From Mycobacterium sp. 1164985.4 (GTDB lineage Bacteria; Actinomycetota; Actinomycetes; Mycobacteriales; Mycobacteriaceae): 64,000 nt of DNA. Positions 25,164-33,734 of this stretch are shown one piece after another; the stretch's first letter is position 1; each line of letters opens with the position of its first letter. The notes beneath the pieces were generated by a model. That model was not told the origin of the DNA and did no database searches. It saw only the letters and a program-made list of their open reading frames with translations. The stretch covers positions 1 to 64,000 of the forward strand of contig NZ_LZMD01000116.1 in the NCBI RefSeq assembly GCF_001668575.1. The letters are read 5' to 3'. A program made the translations under genes and the position numbers.

Positions 25164-26409
25164 ATGCCATCACGTCCAATTGCAGTGGCATGGCGCTCTT
25201 TTCGTCACGACCGGCGAAGCCGGGCTGAAGTCTCGCGGTTCCTCCCTCGAACAGGGGGCCGATGACATCGTCATCCTCGACGATTCGCGCGTCGAGCCGA
25301 AACGCGTCGAAAACGAACGGCAATCCGTTCGAGGCCAGCGGGTCCGGGGAGCTCATCACCTGGAAGTGCAGGTGCGGTGCGGTGGTGTTGCCGGTGTTGC
25401 CGACCTTTCCGATCACCTGGCCCGCGGTCAGCCGGTCGCCTGGCTTGACCGCGATGGTGCCCGTCTTGATGTGCGCGTAGAGCGCGTAGTTCCCGTCGCC
25501 GAGATCCTGCACGACGTGGTTGCCTGCGTACTGGTTCAGTGGTAGGCCAGTCGGGTTGCGGCCGGGCACCTGTTCGGGAAGGCCGTCGAGCACCGCGACC
25601 ACCGGACCGTCGCCCGCGGCGTGGATGTCGGCGCCGAAGTAGGCGAAGCTCTCCAGTTTGGACGCGTTGCCCGTGACCAGCCGTCCGTCGGGAGCGAGTT
25701 GTACGTAGTCGATCGCAAACCGTTCCGCGGCCCACAACCGGCCGTTGAGGGGGTTGAGCGCGGTGCGGTGATCGCTGGTTGCGCAGCACCCGCCACCGTC
25801 GACCCAGCCCGGTCCCGCCAACGGGGGGCGAAGGACGACCGGCTCGCGGGGTTGCACGTCGACCGGCGCGATGTCAACGGTCTGGTCGGCGGGAAAGAGC
25901 GGTTCCATCGGGTCGGGGTTGCTCAACGTGACGGCGTGGGTGAGCCGGGTCGGCATCTGCGCGTCGTCGTCGAGGGCGACGTCGAATAACACGACCGCCG
26001 TCTGCGCCGGCCCGATTGTGGTTGTGGGGCTTGGGGTTCCAAGTATCCGGGTCCACTGCGCCAACTGGTCGTCTCCGAGGTCGAGCAGGACGACATCACG
26101 GTCGAGCACGGTGATCGACTTCAGGCTCAGCTGGTTGGGCAGCGTATTGGTCAGGGTGATCTCGTACACCAGATGTTTCTTGCCGTCCGTGGCGCGCACC
26201 GGCACGGGCTGGCTGATCGCGTCGCCGACGATCGGGGTCGCCACTGACGGGGCGGGGCCGCGCCGTGGTCCTTGAGGCGGGGGCGAGGCCGTCGTCGTCG
26301 TTTCCGGCGACGACTCGGTCGGCGATGTCAGTTCGGCCGGCTGCATGGCCGGCGAACAGGCGGCGATCAGTGCCGCGGCACCGAGGACGGCTACGGCTGG
26401 TCGGCGCAT
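25150..26409 (-). CDS. M23-family (LytM-like) lipoprotein with altered metal site
   Basis: 419 residues from ATG 26409. Signal peptide with lipobox IAAC near residue 18, then a Thr/Pro/Ser-rich linker, a beta-rich middle part and a C-terminal M23 domain: YALYAHIKTGTIAVKPGDRL, VIGKVGNTGNTTAPHLHFQV with the HLH motif. The usual first motif HxxxD appears as R-F-A-I-D, so the first zinc-ligand His is Arg. Some M23 subfamilies share this; activity is therefore uncertain, and a regulatory role such as amidase activation is possible. Middle gene of the operon 27455 to 24789. Confidence 0.8.
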   Translation of the reverse strand: MRRPAVAVLGAAALIAACSPAMQPAELTSPTESSPETTTTASPPPQGPRRGPAPSVATPIVGDAISQPVPVRATDGKKHLVYEITLTNTLPNQLSLKSITVLDRDVVLLDLGDDQLAQWTRILGTPSPTTTIGPAQTAVVLFDVALDDDAQMPTRLTHAVTLSNPDPMEPLFPADQTVDIAPVDVQPREPVVLRPPLAGPGWVDGGGCCATSDHRTALNPLNGRLWAAERFAIDYVQLAPDGRLVTGNASKLESFAYFGADIHAAGDGPVVAVLDGLPEQVPGRNPTGLPLNQYAGNHVVQDLGDGNYALYAHIKTGTIAVKPGDRLTAGQVIGKVGNTGNTTAPHLHFQVMSSPDPLASNGLPFVFDAFRLDARIVEDDDVIGPLFEGGTARLQPGFAGRDEKSAMPLQLDVMAYADR

Positions 26410-27455
26410 GCGTCGGGGTCGACGTCGGTCTCGGTGCGGAACATGAAGAAGAACACCACCCATCCGATTGCCGCAATGAAGATCCAGCTGACGAGCCGAT
26501 AGATCAGCATCGCGGAGATCGCCGAGGCCAATGTCATCCCGCTCGACACCAGGCCGGGCACCAGCACCGCCTCCACGACGAGCAACCCGCCGGGCATCAG
26601 CGGGATCGAGCCGACCGCGCGGGCGGCGACGTAGGCGACGATCACGCCCAAAAGCGACGGTTTGCCGCCCGCCGCGAAGCACGCGAACAGGAGCGTCCCG
26701 ACGCCGGTGACCAACGTGAACATCGACCAGGTGAACGCGATGGACAGCTGGCGCCGGCTCAGCTTCACCGACTCGAGCTGCGCCAGCGTCTCGCGCCATT
26801 TGCTCAGGCCGTTGTGGGCGGGTTTCGCGCGCACGTAGTTGACCCACGACAGCACCCGCACACCGATGCCGTCGAGCAGATCCGGCCGGGAGGCCACCGC
26901 CTGCGCCAGCACGATCAGCATGACGAAACCGGCCAGTGTGAAGATCAACGAGAACGGGTTGTGCTTTGCCCCCAGGAAGAACGCGCTGCCGAGCCCCAGC
27001 AGCGCCAGGCTGATCACCTGCAGCGCCCCGGACATCACCAGCTGCCAGGAGGCGATGACCGGCGTCGCGCCCCAGAGGCGCTGCTGTCGGTAGATGAATG
27101 TCGCCGAGAGCACCGGTCCCCCGGGAAGCGTCGTGCTCAGCGAGTTGCCCGCATAGAACGCGGCCTGCGAACGCCATTGCCGCACCGGGACTTCCGCCGA
27201 CCGCAGCAGCTTGCGCTGGATGTCGCCGAAGAAGTGCATTGAGGCCATTGCCGCGCCCACGGCGGCCAGCACCCACCACCAGTCCGCGGTGTAGAGGCTG
27301 TGCCAGGCCTTGGCGAGTTGATCCCACACCAGTCCGAGTTCGACGCTCAACACGATGGCCACGACGGTGAGGACAGCCCACCGCAGCCACCAATACCTGC
27401 TGCGGGTGGAGCGCCCCTGGCCGTGGGCCGCACTCGCAGGCGCGTCGTGTGCCAC
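26391..27455 (-). CDS. Lysylphosphatidylglycerol synthase TM-region/UPF0104 family protein (Rv0204c-like)
   Basis: 354 residues from GTG 27455 with six to eight transmembrane helices. FYAGNSLSTTLPGGPVLSAT and GSIPLMPGGLLVVEAVLVPG are the paired signatures of the LPG_synthase_TM (flippase-like) family; no aminoacyltransferase domain follows, so it is the membrane half only. Family members flip or position lipids. An in-frame TTG at 27506 is an alternative start but would overlap the promoter of the divergent AI-2E gene. The stop overlaps the M23-like gene by 19 bp. Matches the place of Rv0204c. Confidence 0.82.
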   Translation of the reverse strand: MAHDAPASAAHGQGRSTRSRYWWLRWAVLTVVAIVLSVELGLVWDQLAKAWHSLYTADWWWVLAAVGAAMASMHFFGDIQRKLLRSAEVPVRQWRSQAAFYAGNSLSTTLPGGPVLSATFIYRQQRLWGATPVIASWQLVMSGALQVISLALLGLGSAFFLGAKHNPFSLIFTLAGFVMLIVLAQAVASRPDLLDGIGVRVLSWVNYVRAKPAHNGLSKWRETLAQLESVKLSRRQLSIAFTWSMFTLVTGVGTLLFACFAAGGKPSLLGVIVAYVAARAVGSIPLMPGGLLVVEAVLVPGLVSSGMTLASAISAMLIYRLVSWIFIAAIGWVVFFFMFRTETDVDPDACADQP

Positions 27456-27530
27456 GGGGTAAGGGTAGTGCCTGGTGACGCCGTTTCCCGAGATCCGTCG
27501 CAGCAAGTGCCAGGCCGTTACGCTATCGGG

Positions 27531-28664
27531 ATGCCTGGGGGCCCTTCTCTCGACGACGCGTCCGTCTCACCTCTCGTTCGCAAGGGCGCCGCCTGGTCGT
27601 GGCGCCTGCTGGTCATCCTCGGCGCCATCGTCGCCCTGCTGTGGGTGTTCAAACGGCTGGAGATCATCGTGGTGCCGGTCGCGCTCGCGACGATTTTGGC
27701 GGCTCTGCTGATGCCCGCGGTCGACTTCCTCGACCGCCGCGGGGCGCCCCGGGCCGGGGCGGTGGCGCTGATGCTGCTCAGCGGTTTTGCCGTGGTCGGG
27801 GGGATCCTGTCGTTCGTCGTCACGCAGTTCATCGAGGGCGCCCCGGAGCTCACTCAGCAGGTCAGCCGCAGTATCGACGGCATTCGTAACTGGTTGATCG
27901 ACGGCCCGCTACACCTGAGCCGGGAGCAGATCGACAACGCGGGCAACGCCGCGATCGAGGCCCTGCAGAACAATCAGGAGAAGGTGACAACCGGCGCGCT
28001 CTCGACCGCCGGAACGGTGACCGAGATCGTGACCGGTGCCGTGCTGGTGTTGTTCACCCTGATCTTCCTGCTGCAGGGCGGCCGCAACATCTTCGCGTTC
28101 GTCACCATGATCTTCCCCGCCCACGTGCGCGACCGGGTGCGCGACGCGGGCCGGGCGGGCTTCCACTCGTTGATCGGATACGTGCGCGCCACCTTCCTGG
28201 TCGCGCTCGTCGACGCCGTCGGCATCGGGACCGGCCTGGCGATCATGGGGGTGCCGCTCGCGCTGCCGCTGGCCTCGTTGGTATTCCTCGGCGCGTTCAT
28301 CCCGCTGGTCGGTGCCGTCGTGGCGGGTGCACTCGCGGTGGTCGTCGCGTTGATCGCCAAGGGTTTCATCTACGCGCTGATCACCCTCGGTCTGGTCATC
28401 GCAGTACAGCAGCTCGAAGGTCACGTGCTGCAGCCGTTGGTGATGGGCCGCGCGGTCTCGATCCATCCGCTCGCGATCGTGTTGGTGATCGCGGGCGGCG
28501 GTGTGCTCGCGGGCATCGTGGGCGCGCTGCTGGCGGTGCCGGTGCTGGCATTCCTCAACAGCGCGGTGCGGGTTCTGACGGCGCGCGATCCGGAGGCCGA
28601 GCAGGAAGCACTCGAGTCCGATGACGGACCGTTGGTCAAGGCCGAATCAGACGACGTGGACTGA
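27531..28664 (+). CDS. AI-2E family transporter (Rv0205-like)
   Basis: 377 residues, ATG 27531. The layout is that of the AI-2E/YdiK/TqsA family: two N-terminal helices, a soluble helical region (about 95-160), then a cluster of helices with GAFIPLVGAVVAGALAVVVA and EGHVLQPLVMGRAVSIHPLA, the PxxG and conserved Leu-Gln-Pro motifs. Family members export small signals or act as Na+/H+ antiporters; the mycobacterial one is not assigned. Its acidic C-terminal tail is cytoplasmic. Convergent with mmpL3, only 16 bp apart. Confidence 0.88.
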   Translation: MPGGPSLDDASVSPLVRKGAAWSWRLLVILGAIVALLWVFKRLEIIVVPVALATILAALLMPAVDFLDRRGAPRAGAVALMLLSGFAVVGGILSFVVTQFIEGAPELTQQVSRSIDGIRNWLIDGPLHLSREQIDNAGNAAIEALQNNQEKVTTGALSTAGTVTEIVTGAVLVLFTLIFLLQGGRNIFAFVTMIFPAHVRDRVRDAGRAGFHSLIGYVRATFLVALVDAVGIGTGLAIMGVPLALPLASLVFLGAFIPLVGAVVAGALAVVVALIAKGFIYALITLGLVIAVQQLEGHVLQPLVMGRAVSIHPLAIVLVIAGGGVLAGIVGALLAVPVLAFLNSAVRVLTARDPEAEQEALESDDGPLVKAESDDVD

Positions 28665-28680
28665 ACTTTCGCCGTCCGTC

Positions 28681-31600
28681 CTACAGACGGCCTTCGCGCC
28701 GCAGCAGGTCCTGAGCGCTGACACCGCCACGGGGCTGCCGCTCGGCGTCCTGGGGTGTGTTGAGCTTCTCGGTCGCCGCTTCGGCGTCGCCGCCCTGCTT
28801 ACCGGCTTGCCGGCCCGGGGTGGGGATGGCCGTCGTCTTGTCAGGATCCTGCGTCGCGTCCGGATCCGGGTCCTGCGGGTGTGACCGCGGCGTCGGGATC
28901 GCCGTCGTCGGCTCGTTTCCGGGCGTCGGAGGCGCGACGCGCGCGCGCTGGCCCCGGCCTTCCGGCGGGGTTCCGACCGGCATCGCGCGGGTGGGTTCGG
29001 CCGACGGGCGTTGCGGAGCGGGCGCGGGCGGGGCGGGCGGTGTGCCGGTGCCCCGCAGTTCACCGAGCCAAGACTCGATCTCGCGTTCCTCGCGCTGCGG
29101 ACGTCCGGCACCCGGTCGCGGAGCCGCCGGCGTGGGCGGTGCGGGCGGTGGTGTCGGCCGTGCAGCCTGGCGCGCCGAAGCGGCGGCGTTGCTCACCGCG
29201 TTCCGCACGGCGTTCTTCGCCATCGACAACCGCGTGGTCTGCGGCTCGTCGGACGGCGCCTCCTGCGGCGGCGTGGTGGTGCTGGGAATGCGCGTCGTAC
29301 CCGTCGCGGACGGAACCCGCTGCGGCACCGCTGCGCGGGTGGCGCCGGCACGCGACGGGCCTGCGACCGCCGGATGCGTCGGATCGTGCGGCGGACGGGG
29401 TCGAGGCGGAACCGGTGCGCCGGCACCGACCAGCGCCTCGGGATCCTCGGGGGCCTCCCGCACCGCGGGCCGCCTGCGCTCATCGGGCAGCTCGGTCTCG
29501 CCGAGCCCCAACCGCTCCTGGATCCGTTTCATCCATCGCGGCGCCCACCAGCAGTCATCGCCGAGAAGCTTCATCACCGCGGGCACGAGGAACATCCGGA
29601 CGATGGTGGCGTCGAGCAACAGCGCGATCAGCAGACCGAACGCCAGGTACTTCATCATCACCAGGTCGGAGAACACGAACGCCCCGGCAACGACGGCGAG
29701 CACCAACGCGGCACCGGTGATCAACCGGCCCGTCGTCGCGGTGCCGACGCGGATGGCTTCGGCGGTGGACAGCCCGCGCTCGCGCGCCTCGACCATGCGG
29801 GAGACCAGGAACACCTCGTAGTCGGTCGACAGACCCCAGATGACCGCGATGATCAGACCGATCATCGGCGCCATCAGCGGCTGCGGCGTGTAGTTCATGA
29901 CGCCGGAGCCGTGGCCCTCGACGAACATCCACGTCAACACGCCCATCGTCGAACCCAGGGTGAGCGCACTCATCACGGCGGCCTTGATCGGCAACACCAC
30001 CGATCCGAACGCCAGGAACATCAGGATCGTCGTCGTGACGATGAGGATGGTCACCATCAGCGGCAGCTTGTCGAACAGGCTGTGGATGCTGTCCTGCTCC
30101 AACGCCGGTGTTCCGCCGACAGAGATAGACAGACCGCGCGGCGGCACGATCGAACGGAGCTCCTCGACCTTCTTGGCCGCGTCGTTGCGGTTGACGAGGC
30201 CGTTCTGGATGACCTGGACCGAGGGGTCTTTCGAGCCGCCCTCCTGGTACGGGCGCGGCTGCCACATCTTGGTCGGGTCGTCCTCGGGCTGGATGAACCC
30301 GGGGATCATCATCGCCTTGTTGCGGATCTCCGCGACCTGTTGGTCGGTGACCGGGTCGCCGTTGTCGCTCTCGATCACCAACGTCAGCGGTTCGGTGCGG
30401 AAGCCGGGGAACGACTTGTCGAACGCCTCCTGCGCCTGGCGCACGGAGTTGTCCGGCGGCAGGTACTTCTCGCTGATGCCGCCGAGCGACAACTGCCCCA
30501 GCGGGATGATCAACAGGATCATCACGATGACGATCGGTGCGGCGAACGCGATCGGCCGTTTCATCACTCGGTTGACGAGCTTGCCCCAGAAACCCTTCTC
30601 GACCTCGGCACGCGTCTTGGTCTTCTGAGTCTTCTCCGCCAACCAGTTCAGCCACCACACCGTCGGCTTACGGACCAGCGGGCTCATGCTCGCGGCCGAG
30701 AGCACCGTGATGGTGCCGGCCACGAAGATCGCGATGGCCAGCAGCAGATAGAAGATTCCCGTGCCGAGCGTGTCCTTGGCGGTGAACAGGCCGTAGAAGA
30801 TCCAGGCGAACGAGCCGATGTAGCCGAGCGCCAGGCCCAGCAGGGCGTAGTTGGCGCCCTTGTCGTAGCTGCGTTTGATCTGTGCCCTGGCGATGTGGCC
30901 GACGGGGATCGCGGCGAACGGTATGAGCACGCCCAGCGGGATCGACGCGATCGCCAGCGGATTCGTGCGGTCGGTGGTCTCCGCCGGAGACGGGGTCGGG
31001 TAGGGGTTGGTGAACCGCAGCAGGGTGCGCACGCCGAGCGCGTCGACGCGCGCACCGAGAATGCCCAGGGCCGCGGCCAGCACCGTCACCGACAGGATCG
31101 CGGCCAACATGACGGAGGCGATGATCGCGTAGGTGATCGACTTCAGGAAGCCCTGCGGGAACAGCAGCAGCGGCACCGAGGACGCCACCAGGATCACCGC
31201 GGAGAACATGATCGTGCGACCCGAGGTCATCACCGTGCGCCGGACCGCGGCCTCGGTGTCGTAGCCCTCGGCGATCTCCTCGCGGAACCGGCTGACCATG
31301 AACAGGCCGTAGTCGACCGCGATGCCGAGGCCCATCAGCGTCACCACCGGCTGGGCGAAGAAGTGCACCGGCATGAACTCGGCGAACAGGCGCATGATGC
31401 CCAGCGCGCCGGCGATCGTCAGGCCGCCGATCACGCCGGGGAGGGCCGCGGCGACGACACCGCCGAACACGAAGAACAACACCACACAGACCAGCGGAAT
31501 GGCCGCGACCTCGGCGCGGCGCTGGTCCTCACCGATGCTGCCGGTCAGCTCGCTGGCCAGCGGGTTGAGGCCGGCCAGTTCGATGCGCCCGCCGTTGAGT

Positions 31601-32079
31601 TGCTGCAAGTCCGGTTCGACGGCCTGGTAGTTCTTCAGGATCTCGTCGTCGGTGTCGCCCTTGAGGGGGATGCTGACGAAGGTTCTCGACAGGTCGCTGG
31701 TCTTCATCTGCTGAACCGTCGCGCTCGCGGCGTCGGGCGCCCGCAGCCAGCCGACCCAGCTCACCACCTGGTCGGGATGGTCCTTGACGAAATCGTCGAG
31801 CTCACCGACCACATCACGCTGCCACTTCGGGTTGTCGACCTTCTCCCCGTCGGGCGGAGTGAGGATCGCCACAACGTGGCTGGTCCGGTCGCGGCCGAAC
31901 GCCTCGTCGGCGACCACCGAGGCGTGCACCGATTGGCTGCCCTCGTCGTAGAAGCCGCTCTGGGTGACGTGGCTGCCGAGGCTGATCCCGTAGATGCCGC
32001 CACCGAGGCAGAGCGCGACCATGACGCCGATGACGATGTATCGATATCGGTACACCGTTCGACCCCACCAGGCGAACAC
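28681..32079 (-). CDS. mmpL3: Trehalose monomycolate transporter MmpL3, with an extra DUF4190-like membrane insert
   Basis: Flips or exports trehalose monomycolate for the mycomembrane; essential in mycobacteria. 1132 residues, GTG 32079 with AAGGAGCTTAC upstream. The proton-relay pairs are D256-Y257 (GIAVDYGLF, same numbering as in M. tuberculosis) and GLSTDYEVF in TM10. Between TM6 and the AEKTQKTKT loop there are about 100 additional residues (357-470) absent from the M. tuberculosis and M. smegmatis proteins as I recall them. They contain NPLAIASIPLGV, GHIARAQIKRSYDKG and NYALLGLALGYIG, the pattern of DUF4190, plus one more hydrophobic segment (441-464). The long Pro/Arg-rich cytoplasmic tail ends in the conserved SAQDLLRREGRL. 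Confidence 0.96.
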   Translation of the reverse strand: MFAWWGRTVYRYRYIVIGVMVALCLGGGIYGISLGSHVTQSGFYDEGSQSVHASVVADEAFGRDRTSHVVAILTPPDGEKVDNPKWQRDVVGELDDFVKDHPDQVVSWVGWLRAPDAASATVQQMKTSDLSRTFVSIPLKGDTDDEILKNYQAVEPDLQQLNGGRIELAGLNPLASELTGSIGEDQRRAEVAAIPLVCVVLFFVFGGVVAAALPGVIGGLTIAGALGIMRLFAEFMPVHFFAQPVVTLMGLGIAVDYGLFMVSRFREEIAEGYDTEAAVRRTVMTSGRTIMFSAVILVASSVPLLLFPQGFLKSITYAIIASVMLAAILSVTVLAAALGILGARVDALGVRTLLRFTNPYPTPSPAETTDRTNPLAIASIPLGVLIPFAAIPVGHIARAQIKRSYDKGANYALLGLALGYIGSFAWIFYGLFTAKDTLGTGIFYLLLAIAIFVAGTITVLSAASMSPLVRKPTVWWLNWLAEKTQKTKTRAEVEKGFWGKLVNRVMKRPIAFAAPIVIVMILLIIPLGQLSLGGISEKYLPPDNSVRQAQEAFDKSFPGFRTEPLTLVIESDNGDPVTDQQVAEIRNKAMMIPGFIQPEDDPTKMWQPRPYQEGGSKDPSVQVIQNGLVNRNDAAKKVEELRSIVPPRGLSISVGGTPALEQDSIHSLFDKLPLMVTILIVTTTILMFLAFGSVVLPIKAAVMSALTLGSTMGVLTWMFVEGHGSGVMNYTPQPLMAPMIGLIIAVIWGLSTDYEVFLVSRMVEARERGLSTAEAIRVGTATTGRLITGAALVLAVVAGAFVFSDLVMMKYLAFGLLIALLLDATIVRMFLVPAVMKLLGDDCWWAPRWMKRIQERLGLGETELPDERRRPAVREAPEDPEALVGAGAPVPPRPRPPHDPTHPAVAGPSRAGATRAAVPQRVPSATGTTRIPSTTTPPQEAPSDEPQTTRLSMAKNAVRNAVSNAAASARQAARPTPPPAPPTPAAPRPGAGRPQREEREIESWLGELRGTGTPPAPPAPAPQRPSAEPTRAMPVGTPPEGRGQRARVAPPTPGNEPTTAIPTPRSHPQDPDPDATQDPDKTTAIPTPGRQAGKQGGDAEAATEKLNTPQDAERQPRGGVSAQDLLRREGRL

Positions 32080-32129
32080 GTAAGCTCCTTACTCGATTCT
32101 CTCGAAGTCGATGGCGACCTCTCAGCGGT

Positions 32130-32831
32130 TCAGTTGTTGACCCGCGAGGTCAATAGCGAGGACAGCGGCCGGAACGGCTGCAACCATGCCCCCTGCTCGG
32201 GCAGCGAATCGAGCCCGATTCGCGGTAACGGTTCCCGGAAAACACCAGGGATGTCCTCCAGGTCGACGAACTCCAAGGTATCCGACGCTAGCGCCCAGCT
32301 CGCATGTTCGCGAAATCCGAGCACCTGGACCGGGATGCCGTCGCGGGCGATCTCCTCCAGCGGCAGTTTGAAGGCCTGCCCATCGGCGGAAGCCACCAGC
32401 AGGCCGGCCAGACCCTCGCCGCGGCGCAGCGCGATGTGATCCAGCATGTCGCTGTCGACGTCGCTGTCCTCGTCGATCTTCGGCTTGGCGAAGACCGCGA
32501 ACCCCACGTTACGCAAGGCCTCGACCCACGGCCGGACGACGTCGGCGCTGCCAGGGGCGATGTTGGTGAAGACGGTGGCCTCCGGCTCCAACGAGACGTC
32601 GGGCCGATCGGCCGACAGTTCGGCGGTGCGCGCCAGCAGCCAGCGGCCCAGCGCGTCGAACCGGGGCCGGTGCGCGGCGGTCGGCCTGCCGCCGAGGATC
32701 GACCCGAGCCCCATGTCGAGGTTCGGCGCGTCCCAGACCAGCAGCACGCGGGCCGTCGCTTCGACCGGCGGCGAGACCGCCTCGGGCGGCGCCACATCTT
32801 CTATATGCCCGATGTCTTCAGTGAGGCTCAT
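32130..32831 (-). CDS. NYN/PIN-like domain protein (Rv0207c-like)
   Basis: 233 residues. The NYN (PIN-like nuclease) fold shows as VLLVWDAPNLDMGLGSIL at the start, ATVFTNIA after strand 2, SDVDSDMLDHIALRRGEGLA with paired acidic residues, and LLVASADGQAFKLPLEEI. The Asp residues in WDAPN, DSDMLD and SADG could form the metal site, so RNase activity is plausible; no activity is reported to my knowledge. Lies between trmB and mmpL3 on the same strand, with 7 bp to trmB, as Rv0206c-Rv0208c do. The role may be in RNA metabolism linked to envelope genes, by position only. Confidence 0.82.
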   Translation of the reverse strand: MSLTEDIGHIEDVAPPEAVSPPVEATARVLLVWDAPNLDMGLGSILGGRPTAAHRPRFDALGRWLLARTAELSADRPDVSLEPEATVFTNIAPGSADVVRPWVEALRNVGFAVFAKPKIDEDSDVDSDMLDHIALRRGEGLAGLLVASADGQAFKLPLEEIARDGIPVQVLGFREHASWALASDTLEFVDLEDIPGVFREPLPRIGLDSLPEQGAWLQPFRPLSSLLTSRVNN

Positions 32832-32838
32832 GCGCTCA

Positions 32839-33621
32839 TCACGCCTTCTCCCACAGCAGTTCGGCGACAGCGCTACCGGCGTGCTGCGCCTTTCCCTCGT
32901 ACTTGGTGACCGGCCGTTCGACGGAGATCGGTAGCGCGTCGGAGGGGCTCACCCGGCGCAGGCGCGGCTCGGCGTCGCCGACCTCGGCGATGTGTTCGGC
33001 GTAACCGGCGTGGTCGGTCGCGGCGTGGAACACACCGCCGGGCCGCAGTCGGTCGGCGATCAGGCCCACGGTCGCCGGTTGCAGCAGCCGGCGCTTGTGG
33101 TGGCGGGCCTTGGGCCAGGGGTCGGGGAAGAACACCCGGACACCGGTCAGCGACTCGGCGCCGAACATGTGCTGCAGCACGTCGACGCCGTCGCCGCGGA
33201 CCAGCCGGATGTTGGTCACGTCCTCGCGGTCGATCGCCGACAGCAGCTGGGCCAACCCGCGGCGGTACACCTCGACCGCGACGACGTCGAGGTGCGGTTC
33301 GGCCTTGGCCATCGCCAGTGTCGATGTTCCGGTTCCGCACCCGATCTCCACCACGACGGGCGCCGACCGGCCGAACCAGACCTCGGTGTCGATTCGCGGT
33401 GCAGGTGCGTCGCCTTCGCGGGCCTGCATGCCGATCTGTGGCCACAGCCGTTCCCACGTGGCCTGCTGCGCGGCGGTCAGCGTGGTGCGTCTGGTCCGGA
33501 AGCTTGTGACGCGGGGGAAGCGGTGCTGCTGGCCGGCCGGCGAATCGAAGCTTTCGGGTCCCGAAGTCGACCCCTCGGCGACGTCGGGCCCGGACACATG
33601 CATTTGTCCATGGTGGCTCAT
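32839..33621 (-). CDS. trmB: tRNA (guanine-N7-)-methyltransferase TrmB
   Basis: Methylates G46 of tRNA variable loops. 260 residues from ATG 33621; this start gives MSHHGQMHV, which parallels the beginning of Rv0208c. The SAM-binding motif is VVVEIGCGTGTSTLAMAKAE, the tRNA/catalytic motif is VFFPDPWPKARHHKRRLL, and the C-terminus has PISVERPVTKYEGKAQ. All family features are intact. Reads toward the NYN gene and mmpL3. The 113 bp to the divergent gene at 33735 contain the shared promoters. Confidence 0.94.
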   Translation of the reverse strand: MSHHGQMHVSGPDVAEGSTSGPESFDSPAGQQHRFPRVTSFRTRRTTLTAAQQATWERLWPQIGMQAREGDAPAPRIDTEVWFGRSAPVVVEIGCGTGTSTLAMAKAEPHLDVVAVEVYRRGLAQLLSAIDREDVTNIRLVRGDGVDVLQHMFGAESLTGVRVFFPDPWPKARHHKRRLLQPATVGLIADRLRPGGVFHAATDHAGYAEHIAEVGDAEPRLRRVSPSDALPISVERPVTKYEGKAQHAGSAVAELLWEKA

Positions 33622-33734
33622 CAAGGGTCGAGTACCCGCATCGTGGTACAGATTGATACCCAACAGTTGCCTTCGGCTGGTATCGGCGGCTATCCCCAAG
33701 CGCAGACGCGGCCGCTCCCACGACGCCCACTGAG

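Noticed and set aside
25150..27393. A 747-residue frame covering the M23-like lipoprotein and more
   Set aside because: The lipoprotein signal begins at ATG 26409; upstream of it the frame is a shadow of the flippase-like gene.
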